A stretch of 64,000 bases of DNA from Methylobacter sp. (GTDB lineage Bacteria > Pseudomonadota > Gammaproteobacteria > Methylococcales > Methylomonadaceae): the NCBI GenBank assembly GCA_004299305.1, contig SCPZ01000099.1, forward strand, positions 22,455 to 86,454. The letters are read 5' to 3'. Position 1 is the first letter of the stretch, and every line of letters starts with the position of its first letter. The notes under the pieces were generated by a model. The model had not been told where the DNA came from. It made no database searches and saw only the letters and a list, made by a program, of their open reading frames with translations. Shown piece after piece: positions 20,954-32,288 of the stretch. Position numbers and translations under genes: made by a program.

Positions 20954-23419
20954 TTGCCAGTCGCAAATCGACAGGAACTTACCATGAAAGAGATCATTAA
21001 AAAATACCAACACTCAATAACGGTCGAGTCTATTACACGACTTATATTTGCATTGTTATGTGCTATTTTTGTCAGTAGTGCGATCACTCAATGGACCGTT
21101 CAATCGATGGCCCCGCTTCCGCATTGGGGCGAGTACGTGCTTTATTCAATCTTGCTGTTGTGTATGGTTTTTCCTAGCCTTTATATTTTTGAGGTGCGCC
21201 CGCTGGGATTCCTGATTGGCAAACTCGCCCAAGCTGAACGAACCGCACTTATCACGTCAGAATATTTGAGCAACCTGATTTCCTCCAGTTCGGTCATATT
21301 ATTTTCGATGCGGGCGGTGGGCAATCAGTTACACCCGGAATGGGTCAGCAGCGACAATCTTTATCGCCTGTTAGGCTACTCCGAGGAAGAAGCCTTGCAA
21401 CGAGATTGGTGGTTTAGGTGTTTACACGCTCAAGATCGAGATAGCGTGGTGGCTGCTACGGCAAAATTATTTCGGGGCGAAGCGGTTACTTGCGACTACC
21501 GTTTCATGCACAAAAACGGCAGTGAAGTTTGGATACACGATGAGCAAAAGTTGATGGACTATGATGAGGACGGCAAGCCGACGCATGTATTGTGTATGTG
21601 GTACGACATCACCCGGCAGAAAATGGTGGAGCAGGAACTGAATATCGCCTCTCATATGTTTGATTCACATGAGGGTATTATCGTTACCGATGCCAATATG
21701 GTCATCCAGCGGGTGAATCCCGCCTTTACCCAGATCACCGGTTATAGCGCCGACGACATTGTCGGAAAAATACCTGAGGAACTCAATTCCGGTCGACAAG
21801 ATGCGATGTTCTATCGTGCCATGTGGCAAACTATTCAACGAGACGGCTACTGGCAAGGGGAGATGTGGAACAAGCGCAAGAATGGCGAGATATATCCTGA
21901 GTGGTTCACCATCACCGCTATCAAGGATGGCGATGGTAACACCACCCATCATGTCGGTACTTTCTATGACATTACCGATCGCAACGGCTCGGAAGAGCGT
22001 ATCCGTATCCTTGCCTTTTATGATCCTCTTACTAAGCTACCTAATCGTCGCCTGCTCCAGGAGCGCATAGACCAAGCCATCGCTGCCAGTACTCATTCCC
22101 GGCAACATGCGGCGCTGTTATTTTTGGATCTGGATCGATTCAAGATACTCAATGACACATACGGTCATAATATGGGCGATCAGCTGCTGCTGGAGGTTAC
22201 AAGAAGGCTGCAATTTTGTGTACATGAAGACGACACCATCGCTCGGTTGGGCGGCGACGAGTTTGTGATGATACTCAATTCATTGGATAAATACGCCACT
22301 AAAGCCGCTGCTCAGGCAAAAAAACTGGCTGAAATGATTGGTGAGGCTTTGGCAAAACCTTATCATCTATTAGTTCCATTTAGCCAATCCAAAGCGACCA
22401 TCACCTATCACTCCAGCGCCAGTATCGGTGTCGTGCTGTTTTTGGGAGATGAGAAGAGCACTGAAGAGCTGATGAAATACGCTGACTTGTCCATGTACGA
22501 AGCCAAACATGCAGGGCGTGATACTGTGTGTATTTTCGACCCCGGTATGCAAACGGATATTATGGCGCGCGCCAGTTTGGAGGCGGATTTGCACCGTGGA
22601 TTGCAGGATAAGCAGTTTGTCTTGCACTACCAACCGCAAGTGGATACCGATGGCAATATAACCGGTTCCGAAGCGTTGGTGAGGTGGATACATCCACAGC
22701 GCGGCATGGTGTCTCCAATCGATTTTGTTCCGTTAGCCGAGGAAAGCGGTTTGATACTGCCGCTGGGGCTATGGGTTTTGGAAACCGCCTGCGCCCAGTT
22801 GGCGATATGGGGCGCCCGGCAAGAAACTGCGCATCTTACGCTGGCTGTAAATGTTAGCGCCCACCAGTTCCGTCAGGTCGATTTTGTCGAGCAGGTGTTA
22901 GAAGTGCTTGAGCGCACCGGCGCTGATCCTTTCAGGCTCAAACTGGAACTTACCGAAAGTCTGCTGGTATCTAATGTAGAGGATATTATTATCAAAATGA
23001 CGACATTAAAAGAGAAGGGGGTGTCCTTCTCCCTGGATGATTTCGGCACCGGTTATTCGTCACTCTCTTACCTGAAGCGACTGCCTCTGGATCAACTGAA
23101 AATTGACCAAGGTTTTGTCAGGGATGTTCTCATCGATCTTAACGATGCCGCTATTGCCAAGATGGTTATCGCCCTAGCCGAGAGTATGGGGCTGGTGGTT
23201 ATCGCCGAAGGTGTGGAAAGCGAGGAACAGAGGAGGTTTCTTGCTCGCCATGGTTGTCATGCTTATCAGGGCTATCTGTTTAGCAAGCCGCTATCGTTGG
23301 AACATTTTGAGGCGTATATAGCGGGGGCTGCTCAGAAGGAGGAGCTTGAATTTGACAATTATTCGGTGAGCACTGTTGATTCCGGGCGCATTCCGTATCA
23401 AGTCAGCGCGATAATTTAA
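20954..23419 (+). CDS. Membrane PAS-PAS-GGDEF-EAL protein; start probably at MKEIIKK
   Basis: ARLGGDEFVMIL and SEALVRWIHPQRGMVSP, LDDFGTGYSSLSYLKRLPLDQLKID. Confidence 0.93.
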   Translation: MPVANRQELTMKEIIKKYQHSITVESITRLIFALLCAIFVSSAITQWTVQSMAPLPHWGEYVLYSILLLCMVFPSLYIFEVRPLGFLIGKLAQAERTALITSEYLSNLISSSSVILFSMRAVGNQLHPEWVSSDNLYRLLGYSEEEALQRDWWFRCLHAQDRDSVVAATAKLFRGEAVTCDYRFMHKNGSEVWIHDEQKLMDYDEDGKPTHVLCMWYDITRQKMVEQELNIASHMFDSHEGIIVTDANMVIQRVNPAFTQITGYSADDIVGKIPEELNSGRQDAMFYRAMWQTIQRDGYWQGEMWNKRKNGEIYPEWFTITAIKDGDGNTTHHVGTFYDITDRNGSEERIRILAFYDPLTKLPNRRLLQERIDQAIAASTHSRQHAALLFLDLDRFKILNDTYGHNMGDQLLLEVTRRLQFCVHEDDTIARLGGDEFVMILNSLDKYATKAAAQAKKLAEMIGEALAKPYHLLVPFSQSKATITYHSSASIGVVLFLGDEKSTEELMKYADLSMYEAKHAGRDTVCIFDPGMQTDIMARASLEADLHRGLQDKQFVLHYQPQVDTDGNITGSEALVRWIHPQRGMVSPIDFVPLAEESGLILPLGLWVLETACAQLAIWGARQETAHLTLAVNVSAHQFRQVDFVEQVLEVLERTGADPFRLKLELTESLLVSNVEDIIIKMTTLKEKGVSFSLDDFGTGYSSLSYLKRLPLDQLKIDQGFVRDVLIDLNDAAIAKMVIALAESMGLVVIAEGVESEEQRRFLARHGCHAYQGYLFSKPLSLEHFEAYIAGAAQKEELEFDNYSVSTVDSGRIPYQVSAII

Positions 23420-23717
23420 AGTAACTTCTCACGCTCCTAAAGGCTTAACTTAATGGCAGTAACGCTCCAGCGCGGAAACCATGAGGATTAATTATAAGTA
23501 ATGGTGGGAGTATTTTTTGCTAACTTCAGAAATATGGATGGAAACTAATTATTTTCGGCCAGAAGAATTAAGCGGTAGGATAAGCCAAATTGCCGTTAGC
23601 TGAGGATTTAAGCGGCAAGTTGATGGACAAAAAATCAACAAATTTTACTACGGTGACAGTGGTTTTTTAATTTATCAGTATGTTGCTGTACAATAACGTA
23701 ATTTGCTTTAATTACCT

Positions 23718-24308
23718 TTGCAGTTAGGAACTTTTCCACTTATGGCCAGTAACGATAATAAACCTTATTTAACGCCCAGCGAGGCTGCCAAGCTATTAAT
23801 GGTGTCGCCAATCACTGTACGTGCATGGGCGCAAAAAGGCTTATTGTCTTCCGAAACAACGCCGGGCGGACACCGTCGTTTTCTGCGCGAGAATGTAGAA
23901 CAGTTTGCCAAGCAGACTAAAACGGCGCCACAGCGTAACGATTTGCGGATACTGGTCGTCGATGACGATAAACAGGTTACCGGGTATCTCGTCGAATTGC
24001 TTACCGGCCCGGACGAGCCCTTTATAGTTAGCTCCGCAGCCGATGGATTCGAGGCCGGCAGCAAAGTGTACAGCTTCGAACCGGACGTTATTTTGCTGGA
24101 TTTAATGATGCCGAAACTGGATGGATTTGCAGTCTGTCGCCAGATCAAAGCTGACCCTGATATCAGCGATATTCGCATAATAGCTATGACAGGCTATCCT
24201 AGCCCTGAAAACGAGCAACGAATCATTGAAGCAGGCGCAGAAATTTGTCTTTCCAAACCGCTGAATACCAAATTGTTGCTTGAGTTGCTGAAGGCCGGTT
24301 TGTCATGA
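23718..24308 (+). CDS. MerR-type HTH / response regulator receiver fusion
   Basis: LTPSEAAKLLMVSPITVRAWAQKGLL..GGHRRF followed by REC LRILVVDDDK...DVILLDLMMPKLDG. Confidence 0.85.
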   Translation: MQLGTFPLMASNDNKPYLTPSEAAKLLMVSPITVRAWAQKGLLSSETTPGGHRRFLRENVEQFAKQTKTAPQRNDLRILVVDDDKQVTGYLVELLTGPDEPFIVSSAADGFEAGSKVYSFEPDVILLDLMMPKLDGFAVCRQIKADPDISDIRIIAMTGYPSPENEQRIIEAGAEICLSKPLNTKLLLELLKAGLS

Positions 24309-24346
24309 TATTCCTATTGTAAACTTTTATCTCCCAACGGCTTCCA

Positions 24347-27127
24347 ATGAATAAGCTCATTAGCCTCTACAAATCGAGCCTGTTGGTAGGTATGAATCGC
24401 TACTGCCTGTTACTAGTATTGCTGGCTGGCGTGGCGATTTTGTTCTTTTTAGCACTCGGCACTTATTTTGTGATGCCGCAGCGCGACTTCCTGCTTTTGC
24501 ACACATTGCTGGAATTTTCCTCGGTCCTGATCGCATTTATGGTGTTTAGCGCGACTTGGTATAGTTTGCCGCCAAGCCGTTCAGTCAACATAACCTTGTT
24601 GGGTTGCGCCATGCTGGCTGCCGGTATACTGGATTTTGCTCATACGCTCTCTTACAACGGAATGCCTTTCTCTTCTGAAAAAGACCTTGCCCTCCGGTTG
24701 GCTGTTCGGTTTACCGTTGCGGCAGCACTCTGTGCAGTATCTTTCATGTCCCCGGCCTCCCTATGTAAGCCACAATCCCGATATGCGCTGCTGTTTGGCT
24801 TTAGCCTGTACTCGCTGTCAATCTATTGGTTTGTGTTTTTTTATCAGTCCATTTTGGCGCACAGCTACGGAGAAGGTTATGAATTAACCCAATTCAAAAT
24901 AGTCTGTGAGTGGAGCATTATTGGCCTGTTTGCTATTGCTGCAAGCCGTTTTTGGCGACCGGCCTACAATGCGGACACTATCAGCCTGCAAACCTATTTA
25001 TTTACAGCTGCCATGATTTTTATTATGAGTGAGATGTTTTTCATTCAGTACAAAACAACCGTGGATGCATTTAATGTATTAGGTCATCTTTACAAAGTTA
25101 TTGCTTATCTTGTTCTTTATCAGGTCGTATTTGTGACTACTATTCAGACCCCCTTTCATGAAATCGAGCAACAGGAAATGCGATACCGGCAATTGTTTGA
25201 AAATATGACCTCCTGCGGCGTGGTTTACCAAGCGGTTGATAATGGGGGGGACTTTGTTTTTTTAGAAGTCAATCATGCAGCGGAACGCACTGAAAAAATA
25301 GACAGGGAGAATTTTATAGGCAGGCGGGCGACTGAGCTTTTTCCGGGTATTGCCGAGTTCGGCTTGCTTGATGTATTGCGTCGAGTCTGGCGTACAGGGC
25401 GGCCCGAACATTTCCCCGTTAATTACTATCAAGATGAACGTATTGCCGGTTGGCGGGAAAACTACCTTTATCGCTTGACTGATGGCAATATTGTTGTCAT
25501 CTACGATGACATCAGCGAGCGCAAGGTGGCGGAACAGGCCTTACAGGAGAGAGAGAAACATTTTCGGGTGATTTTTGAAACCGCCGCCATCGGAATGGGA
25601 GAAGCTGATCCGGTGACGGGTAAAATCCTGCGGGTAAATTCGAAATTTTGTCGGATGACAGGCTATTCTGAACAAGAACTTCTATCCAAGACCTTTGCTA
25701 TGATTACTCATCCCGATGATCAAAAAATAAACATAGAAGGTTGGCGGCGTATGGTACGCGGAGAAGTTGCCGAGTATACGACTGACAAACGCTATATTCA
25801 CAAGGACGGACATGAAGTTTGGGCGCATTTGAATGTAGTCGCCCTCCGTGATGAAAGCGGTATGATTTTGCGTATCTTGGCTGTTATTGCCGATATTACT
25901 GAGCATAGCCTGATGGTAAAGGAGCTGTATTCGACTGCCGCCAAACTCGAAGAGAAGCAGGCTGAGCTGGAAGTGCAATATAGTGAGTTGCAACGCTCCC
26001 AAAATGCACTGCAAGAAACCAGCGATCGTTATATGGACCTGTTTGATTTTGCCCCCATCGGTTATCTCACCCTCACCGAGAAGGGACAAATTACTGAAAT
26101 TAACCTCACCGGGGCTGCCCTGCTGGGGGTCGATAAAAAGGCGGCAATGCTTCGCAGCATAGGCTCTTTTCTCCACCCCAAGGAATGTGATCGTTGGTAT
26201 CTGCATAACCAACTTACGCTGAGTCACAGCGATAAGCAAAGTGCTGAATTTCTCGTTCAGCGTGATGACGGCACGGTTTTTCATGCGTTTATGGATTGCC
26301 AACGCCGGGATACTTCAACATCCCCCGTAATTCGCATCTCATTCGCTGATATTACCGAACGTAAGTCGTTGGAGCAAAAATTGCGACAAGCCCAAAAAAT
26401 GGAGTCATTAGGGCAATTGAGCGGGGGAATTGCCCACGACTTCAATAATATTTTGGCCGCTATACTCGGTTACTCCAACCTAGCTTTGGAGCGATGCGTA
26501 TCCGATCCTTCGGATAAACTGGCTCGTTATTTGGGCGAAGTCATCTCCGCCGGGGAACGAGCTCGTGATCTGGTTGCTAAGATGCTTGCCTATAGTCGAA
26601 CTTCGTCGGATATGGCAAGTACGCCTTTGGATATGGCTCCAGAGGTTGAGCAAATTATCGCTGCGCTGTCCTCTTCTATTCCGGCAGGCATTAAAATTGC
26701 TTCCTATATTGAACCGGATGTTCCGTTGGTACGGATTAATCCGGTTGATGTACAACAGGTGCTAACTAATCTTGCAATCAATGCTCGCGACGCCATCGGT
26801 GAGCAAGGCCATATCGACATTATCCTGAAGCGTGTCAATATTAACCGCAAAGCCTGTACCATTTGCCACAATATTATCGATGGCGACTACGTAGTATTGG
26901 AAGTGAAAGACAGCGGTAGAGGTATCCCGACCAATGTGGAGCAACGTATTTTTGACCCGTTTTTTACCACCAAAGAGGTTGGCAATGGCTCGGGACTTGG
27001 GCTCAGCATGGTGCAGGGCATAGTTGTAAAAAATAAGGCACATTTACTGATAGAAACCAGCTCTGAGCAAGGCAGTTCTTTTCGAGTGTTGTTTCCCTTT
27101 GTGGATGAAGAGATGGTTGCTTCTTAA
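24347..27127 (+). CDS. MASE3-PAS histidine kinase
   Basis: MASE3-like HTLSYNGMPF; PAS domains; HisKA SLGQLSGGIAHDFNNILAA; HATPase DPFFTTKEVGNGSGLGLSMV. Confidence 0.88.
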   Translation: MNKLISLYKSSLLVGMNRYCLLLVLLAGVAILFFLALGTYFVMPQRDFLLLHTLLEFSSVLIAFMVFSATWYSLPPSRSVNITLLGCAMLAAGILDFAHTLSYNGMPFSSEKDLALRLAVRFTVAAALCAVSFMSPASLCKPQSRYALLFGFSLYSLSIYWFVFFYQSILAHSYGEGYELTQFKIVCEWSIIGLFAIAASRFWRPAYNADTISLQTYLFTAAMIFIMSEMFFIQYKTTVDAFNVLGHLYKVIAYLVLYQVVFVTTIQTPFHEIEQQEMRYRQLFENMTSCGVVYQAVDNGGDFVFLEVNHAAERTEKIDRENFIGRRATELFPGIAEFGLLDVLRRVWRTGRPEHFPVNYYQDERIAGWRENYLYRLTDGNIVVIYDDISERKVAEQALQEREKHFRVIFETAAIGMGEADPVTGKILRVNSKFCRMTGYSEQELLSKTFAMITHPDDQKINIEGWRRMVRGEVAEYTTDKRYIHKDGHEVWAHLNVVALRDESGMILRILAVIADITEHSLMVKELYSTAAKLEEKQAELEVQYSELQRSQNALQETSDRYMDLFDFAPIGYLTLTEKGQITEINLTGAALLGVDKKAAMLRSIGSFLHPKECDRWYLHNQLTLSHSDKQSAEFLVQRDDGTVFHAFMDCQRRDTSTSPVIRISFADITERKSLEQKLRQAQKMESLGQLSGGIAHDFNNILAAILGYSNLALERCVSDPSDKLARYLGEVISAGERARDLVAKMLAYSRTSSDMASTPLDMAPEVEQIIAALSSSIPAGIKIASYIEPDVPLVRINPVDVQQVLTNLAINARDAIGEQGHIDIILKRVNINRKACTICHNIIDGDYVVLEVKDSGRGIPTNVEQRIFDPFFTTKEVGNGSGLGLSMVQGIVVKNKAHLLIETSSEQGSSFRVLFPFVDEEMVAS

Positions 27128-27272
27128 GTTGGATAGGTAGTAATACGGATTTATTATGGCTTGCAAACAAGAGATACTTCAACGGGTTTGCAACTACCTC
27201 TTTGCTAGGTACTTAGGCGAAACAGGAGCCGCGTAGCTGTGCGTCGAGCTGAAATAGCGAAATACACTTCTC

Positions 27273-29975
27273 ATGTTCAATAAATCAAACTCAGGTACTT
27301 TTGTGGGATCAACTGAAATAAAGCAGAGTAACCGTCAACACATGCAATTATCAGGGCAGCACTCAGTCATACATAACTGGAACGCTTGTATTGTCTTACT
27401 GGTAGGCTTATCAATAACCGGTTTTCTGGCTTATTCTTTTAAGTCGATAGAAGAATCCAGCGCCAAGGATAAAATTGTATCTGTTTGTAAACAAATACAA
27501 TTGAATATTGAAGCACGCTTAAACACACAAGAACAGGCACTGAAAGGGGGAGCGGCGCTATTTGATGCGTCCGAAATCGTTAGCCGCGGGGAATGGCATG
27601 ATTATGCCGCGCGGATTGAGTTGGATAATAATTTCAAGGGAATTCAGGGTTTTGGCTTTGCAGTGCTGATACCGCCTGCTCAGTTACCCGCCCATGTCGC
27701 ACAAATACGCCGGGAAGGTTTTCCCGATTATAAGGTTTGGCCGAATGAAACACGCGACATCTATACCTCAATCATTTATCTGGAGCCTTTCGAAGGGCGT
27801 AATCTGCGTGCCTTGGGCTATGATATGTACTCGGAACCGGTGCGTCGTGTCGCCATGGAAAAAGCCAGGGATGAAAATAAGGCGGCATTAACGGGTAGGG
27901 TCACGTTGGTACAGGAAACCGGGCAAGCTATTCAGTCCGGCATCTTGATGTATGTGCCTGTGTATCGAAACAATATGCCCATCGACACGGTCGAATAGCG
28001 CCGTATTGCTCTTTTCGGATGGGTCTACAGTCCTTTTCGCATGAAAGACTTTATGCAAGGCATTAGCGATATTCCAAATCAAGATGTTATGCACATGAAG
28101 ATCTTTGATGGCCCTAACGCCACACCTTCAGCGCTGCTCTACGATAACTTGGACGGTCATTTGTCCTACTCTTATGCATTATCCTCCGAGACCCTGATTT
28201 GGCAGAGTTATATTGGAGGTAGAACATGGACCTTACAATTTACTCCGACGGCAAAATATCTCAACATCGATTACAGCAAAACAGGATTAGTTGCGGTTTG
28301 TGGATCAACCATCAGCCTGTTGCTTTTTTTCCTTATCCGTTCTTATCAAAATACCCGTCGCGATGCCTTATCAATTGCAGAAAAATTGACTGCGGAACTG
28401 CGCCAAAGCGAGGCGCGCTACCATATTCTGGTGGAGCAATCATCCGATGCTATTTTTCTTTGCGATTTGGAAACATTGGCGTTAGAGGAGGTCAATCTAC
28501 ATTTTTGTCAGATGCTTGGCTATACCTACAAGCAGAGTCGACAACTGCTGTTAACTGATATTGTTTCAACGCCGGAACCTGAAATCCATTCTAATTTTCA
28601 AGGCTTGATAGATGGTGGCTACCGTGGCTTGAAAGAACAGGTATTCCACACCAGCGATGGATCGCTGCTTGATGTCGAAGTGTCTCAAAGTGTAGTGCAA
28701 GTAGGTTTGAAGAAAAAAATTATAACCACAGTGCGCGATATTTCCCCGCGTAAGCGGGCGGAAGCCGAACGAGCTCAAATGGAGCGGCAATTACGGCAAT
28801 CTCAGAAAATGGAGGCGCTGGGTCAGTTAACCGGGGGCATCGCCCACGATTTTAATAATATTCTGGCGGCAATGCTGGGATATTCAAGTCTGGCGCAGAC
28901 TCGCTACGCTACGGATAAAGACAGCAAACTGACACATTATCTGGAGGAAATCACTAAGGCCGGTGAGCGGGCGCGAGACTTGGTGACTTGCATGTTGACT
29001 TATAGTCGCAGCCAGACCAATGAAATAACAGCCGCGATGGATCCCGCTCCTCTGGTTAAAGAGGTCATTAAAATGCTCAGCACCACTATCCCGTCCAGTA
29101 TTAAACTACAGGCCCAAGTTGATGACGATATTCCTGCAATCAGCATGAGTCCGGCGGAGTTACACCAGATTGTGATGAATCTGGTCATTAATGCCAGGGA
29201 TGCTATGGTTGAGCATGGATGTTTGGATCTTCGGTTGAGTACGCTGGTAGAAGCATCGGAGCTCTGTGTTTTTTGTAAACGCGTCAAGAATAATGCTTTA
29301 TGTCAGGGCGATATTTACGGTGAATATGTGAGTTTGAGTGTGACCGATACGGGATGCGGTATTAGTAATGAAAATATTAAACTGATTTTCGATCCTTTTT
29401 TTACCACTAAAGGCGTTGGTAAAGGCAGTGGTTTAGGACTCTCGGTAATTTATGGCATTGTTCGGCGTTCCGGTGGCTGCATTGTAGTGGATTCGCACCC
29501 CGGCAATGGTTCTACGTTTCAGGTGTTGCTGCCGGCGGCTAGCCATGCTGCGGTGGATTTACCGGCAGCCGCAACGCCGTTGCCGAGTATTTCAGGCGGT
29601 AACGGCGCTCGAATTCTGGTGGTGGACGATGAGCCTGCCTTGGTGCATTATTTGGCCGATTTGCTGGAGGGCCAGAATTATGTGGTAGATGTTTATACCG
29701 ATTCCGTCGAGGCTTTAAACTATTTTCGTACCAATCCACAGGGTATCGATGCGGTTATCACCGACCAGACTATGCCGAACAAGTCAGGTATTGAAATTGC
29801 CGACGCCATGCTGGCGCTACGTCCCGACCTGCCCGTATTCCTGTGCAGCGGTTATAGCGACAGCATTGATGAAAGCACTCAGTTGTTCGGTATCCGGCGT
29901 TTTTTTAATAAGCCGGTTAGCGCCACGGAACTGCTCATCGCTTTAAATGAAGAAATAACCCAACCGGTAATTTAG
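27273..29975 (+). pseudogene. CHASE-PAS hybrid histidine kinase with REC, interrupted by in-frame TAG at 27996-27998
   Basis: ORFs 27273..27998 and 28041..29975 are in the same frame; reading through gives DTVE*RRIALFGWVYSPFRMKDFM, a continuous CHASE sequence. Confidence 0.88.
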
Positions 29976-30955
29976 CCTGATTTTTTCCATTTTTCTTTAC
30001 GCATTTTTTTCTTGGCTTCTTTTTGCTCACGAATAATCACCAGCTCGGCTAATTCCTTTTCCATCATCATCGGGGTTTCGAGGCTGATTCTGCCGATAGT
30101 TCCGGCGCGCAATTCAGCCAGCAGTATTTTGGACACTTTATCCATCTCGATGCGCCCGCCTGAGCGCAGGCAGCCGCGTTTTTTACCGATGACTTCCAGC
30201 AGCTGTTGCTCGCTTTCCGGGAGTTGCTCCAGTTGAAAGCGGGCTCTCAGTAAATCCGGGTAATGCTGCAACAGGTATTCGGCTGCGAAAAAAGCGATCT
30301 GGTCGTGACTGATTGCGGTATCCTTGATTGCGCCGGTGGTCGCCAGCCGGTAACCGCTGTTCTTGTTTTCGACGTTGGGCCAAAGCATTCCGGGCGTGTC
30401 TAACAGAATAATACCGTTGCCTATGTCGATGCGTTGTTGGGTCTTGGTGATGGCCGGTTCGTTGCCGGTTTTGGCGATCATTCTGCCGGCCAGTATATTG
30501 ATCAACGTGGATTTCCCGACATTGGGTATACCCATGATCAAGGTGTGGATGGGTTTTATGCCGGGCCGTCCTGCCCGGCCCCCTTCGGGTAAATGCAAAT
30601 CCGCTCCTGGCGGATTTGTGTCGCTACCGGCTTTAGTCGGCAACATCTTATGACACAGCTCGGTTAGTTGACGCATTTTCTCGGGCTGTTCGGTGGTCAG
30701 CGCCAGAGTTTTTACGCCTTGTTCTTGTTCCAAGTAGTTTTGCCATTGCAGGGTGATGTTAGGGTCGGCAAGATCGCTTTTGCTGAGTATTTTGATGCAA
30801 GGTTTGTCGCCGCGCAGGTCGGCGAGCATCGGGTTTTGGCTGCTGAACGGAATGCGCGCGTCCAGGATTTCGATGACCAGATCAACCTGGGGCAGGATTT
30901 CTTTGACCTCTTTGCTGGCCTTGTGCATATGGCCGGGATACCACTGAATAAGCAT
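29972..30955 (-). CDS. ylqF: Ribosome biogenesis GTPase YlqF/RbgA
   Basis: WYPGHMHKASKEVKEILPQVDLVIEILDARIPFSS; permuted G motifs MGIPNVGKSTLIN. Confidence 0.95.
   Translation of the reverse strand: MLIQWYPGHMHKASKEVKEILPQVDLVIEILDARIPFSSQNPMLADLRGDKPCIKILSKSDLADPNITLQWQNYLEQEQGVKTLALTTEQPEKMRQLTELCHKMLPTKAGSDTNPPGADLHLPEGGRAGRPGIKPIHTLIMGIPNVGKSTLINILAGRMIAKTGNEPAITKTQQRIDIGNGIILLDTPGMLWPNVENKNSGYRLATTGAIKDTAISHDQIAFFAAEYLLQHYPDLLRARFQLEQLPESEQQLLEVIGKKRGCLRSGGRIEMDKVSKILLAELRAGTIGRISLETPMMMEKELAELVIIREQKEAKKKMRKEKWKKSG
30560..30617. repeat. Two adjacent palindromes inside ylqF/rbgA
   Basis: GCCGGGC-CGTCCT-GCCCGGC and AAATCCGC-TCCTG-GCGGATTT. Confidence 0.75.
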
Positions 30956-31126
30956 GATGTTTAGACACTACCAAAATGATATATTTAAGCATCATAGTGA
31001 GATAATCAACAGTTATAAATACATACAAGGCTTAATCAATGAAAATAGTTAACATATTTGGGAGTGCGGTTTTTTGTGCAAACGTAGATAGAAAGTACTT
31101 TTATTGAAGAAATAGGGTAATTATTT

Positions 31127-31747
31127 TTGCTGTTGAGATTAATGTATATGAAACCGATAACAAGCAGTTTTTACGCGTATTTGTCACGGCTAAGATGGAT
31201 TAAACGCTGGGGGCTCAAGCGCAATGCACATGAAGAGAATGTCATGGAACATAGCTGGGAAGTGTCGGTTATTGCCCACACCTTAGCCTTAATTAAAAAT
31301 CGCTATTATGATGGCAATGTTGATGCTAATGCCATTGCTACGGCGGCTTTGTATCACGATATTACCGAAGTGATTACCGGTGATTTGCCCACGCCTATTA
31401 AATATCATTCCCAGGAAATTAGCGCCGCCTACAAACGGATTGAGCATCAGGCTGAGATTGAGTTGCTGGCTCTTTTACCGGTTGAGTTACAGGCTGATTT
31501 TCAGGTGCTGATTGATCACGACAACATGCCGCAGGAGCATATACAAATTATTAAAGCGGCGGATAAAATCTCGGCTTATCTCAAATGTCAGTCTGAGTTA
31601 AAGGCAGGGAATTTGGAATTTGAAATTGCTGCTGAGCAATTAGCTTTAATTATCGATGCATTGGACCAGCCAGAAGTTATTTTTTTCATGAAAACGTTTG
31701 CGCCCAGCTGCGGTTTGACACTGGATGGATTAATGAAAACCTATTAA
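31127..31747 (+). CDS. yfbR: 5'-deoxynucleotidase YfbR-like HD hydrolase
   Basis: HEENVMEHSWEVSVIAHTLALI, ALYHDITEVITGDLPTPIKY. Confidence 0.92.
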   Translation: MLLRLMYMKPITSSFYAYLSRLRWIKRWGLKRNAHEENVMEHSWEVSVIAHTLALIKNRYYDGNVDANAIATAALYHDITEVITGDLPTPIKYHSQEISAAYKRIEHQAEIELLALLPVELQADFQVLIDHDNMPQEHIQIIKAADKISAYLKCQSELKAGNLEFEIAAEQLALIIDALDQPEVIFFMKTFAPSCGLTLDGLMKTY

Positions 31748-31967
31748 TCCGGTTTGAAGTGGGCTCAATAAAGCGGGGTTTTTTAGTATAAGGCTATCAA
31801 GTTATAATATTTTCGTTTATTAAAATAGGCGATAAAATAGACGTTTATCAAGCTGTTAGAGCGCAAACATTTAGCATCCTCTTTAGAAAATAGGGGGCTT
31901 AATAGTTGTGTTAGAGTCATCTGGTTTGTGTGAAAAAATAAAATAGACTATTACCCATGGAGAAGTT

Positions 31968-32183
31968 GTGAAACATCGATACACCATTGAACAAGCCAAA
32001 ATATTATTGGATATTTTGAAATACCATAACGCATCAACCATGCTGCCTTCGTTTCATCAGGTAAAGCAGGAAACACTTGACGAGGCCTTGGATAAGTTGC
32101 GATTGGAGTTGTCTGAATTTATTGCTACCGATGACGGGCTGGGCTTTATCGTCCCGATCCGGGATGAGAAGGGATTGTTTTAA
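31968..32183 (+). CDS. Hypothetical small protein
   Basis: 72 aa ORF in the only long frame, upstream of the DUF455 gene. Confidence 0.5.
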   Translation: MKHRYTIEQAKILLDILKYHNASTMLPSFHQVKQETLDEALDKLRLELSEFIATDDGLGFIVPIRDEKGLF

Positions 32184-32288
32184 TTGGACTATAGCGGTTT
32201 ATATTAAGCCATCTAGGCGGCGAAGAGTCGGCGTAGTGCTGTGCGCATAGAGCAACAGTAATTTAAAACATTAATCATAGCCTTGTGA

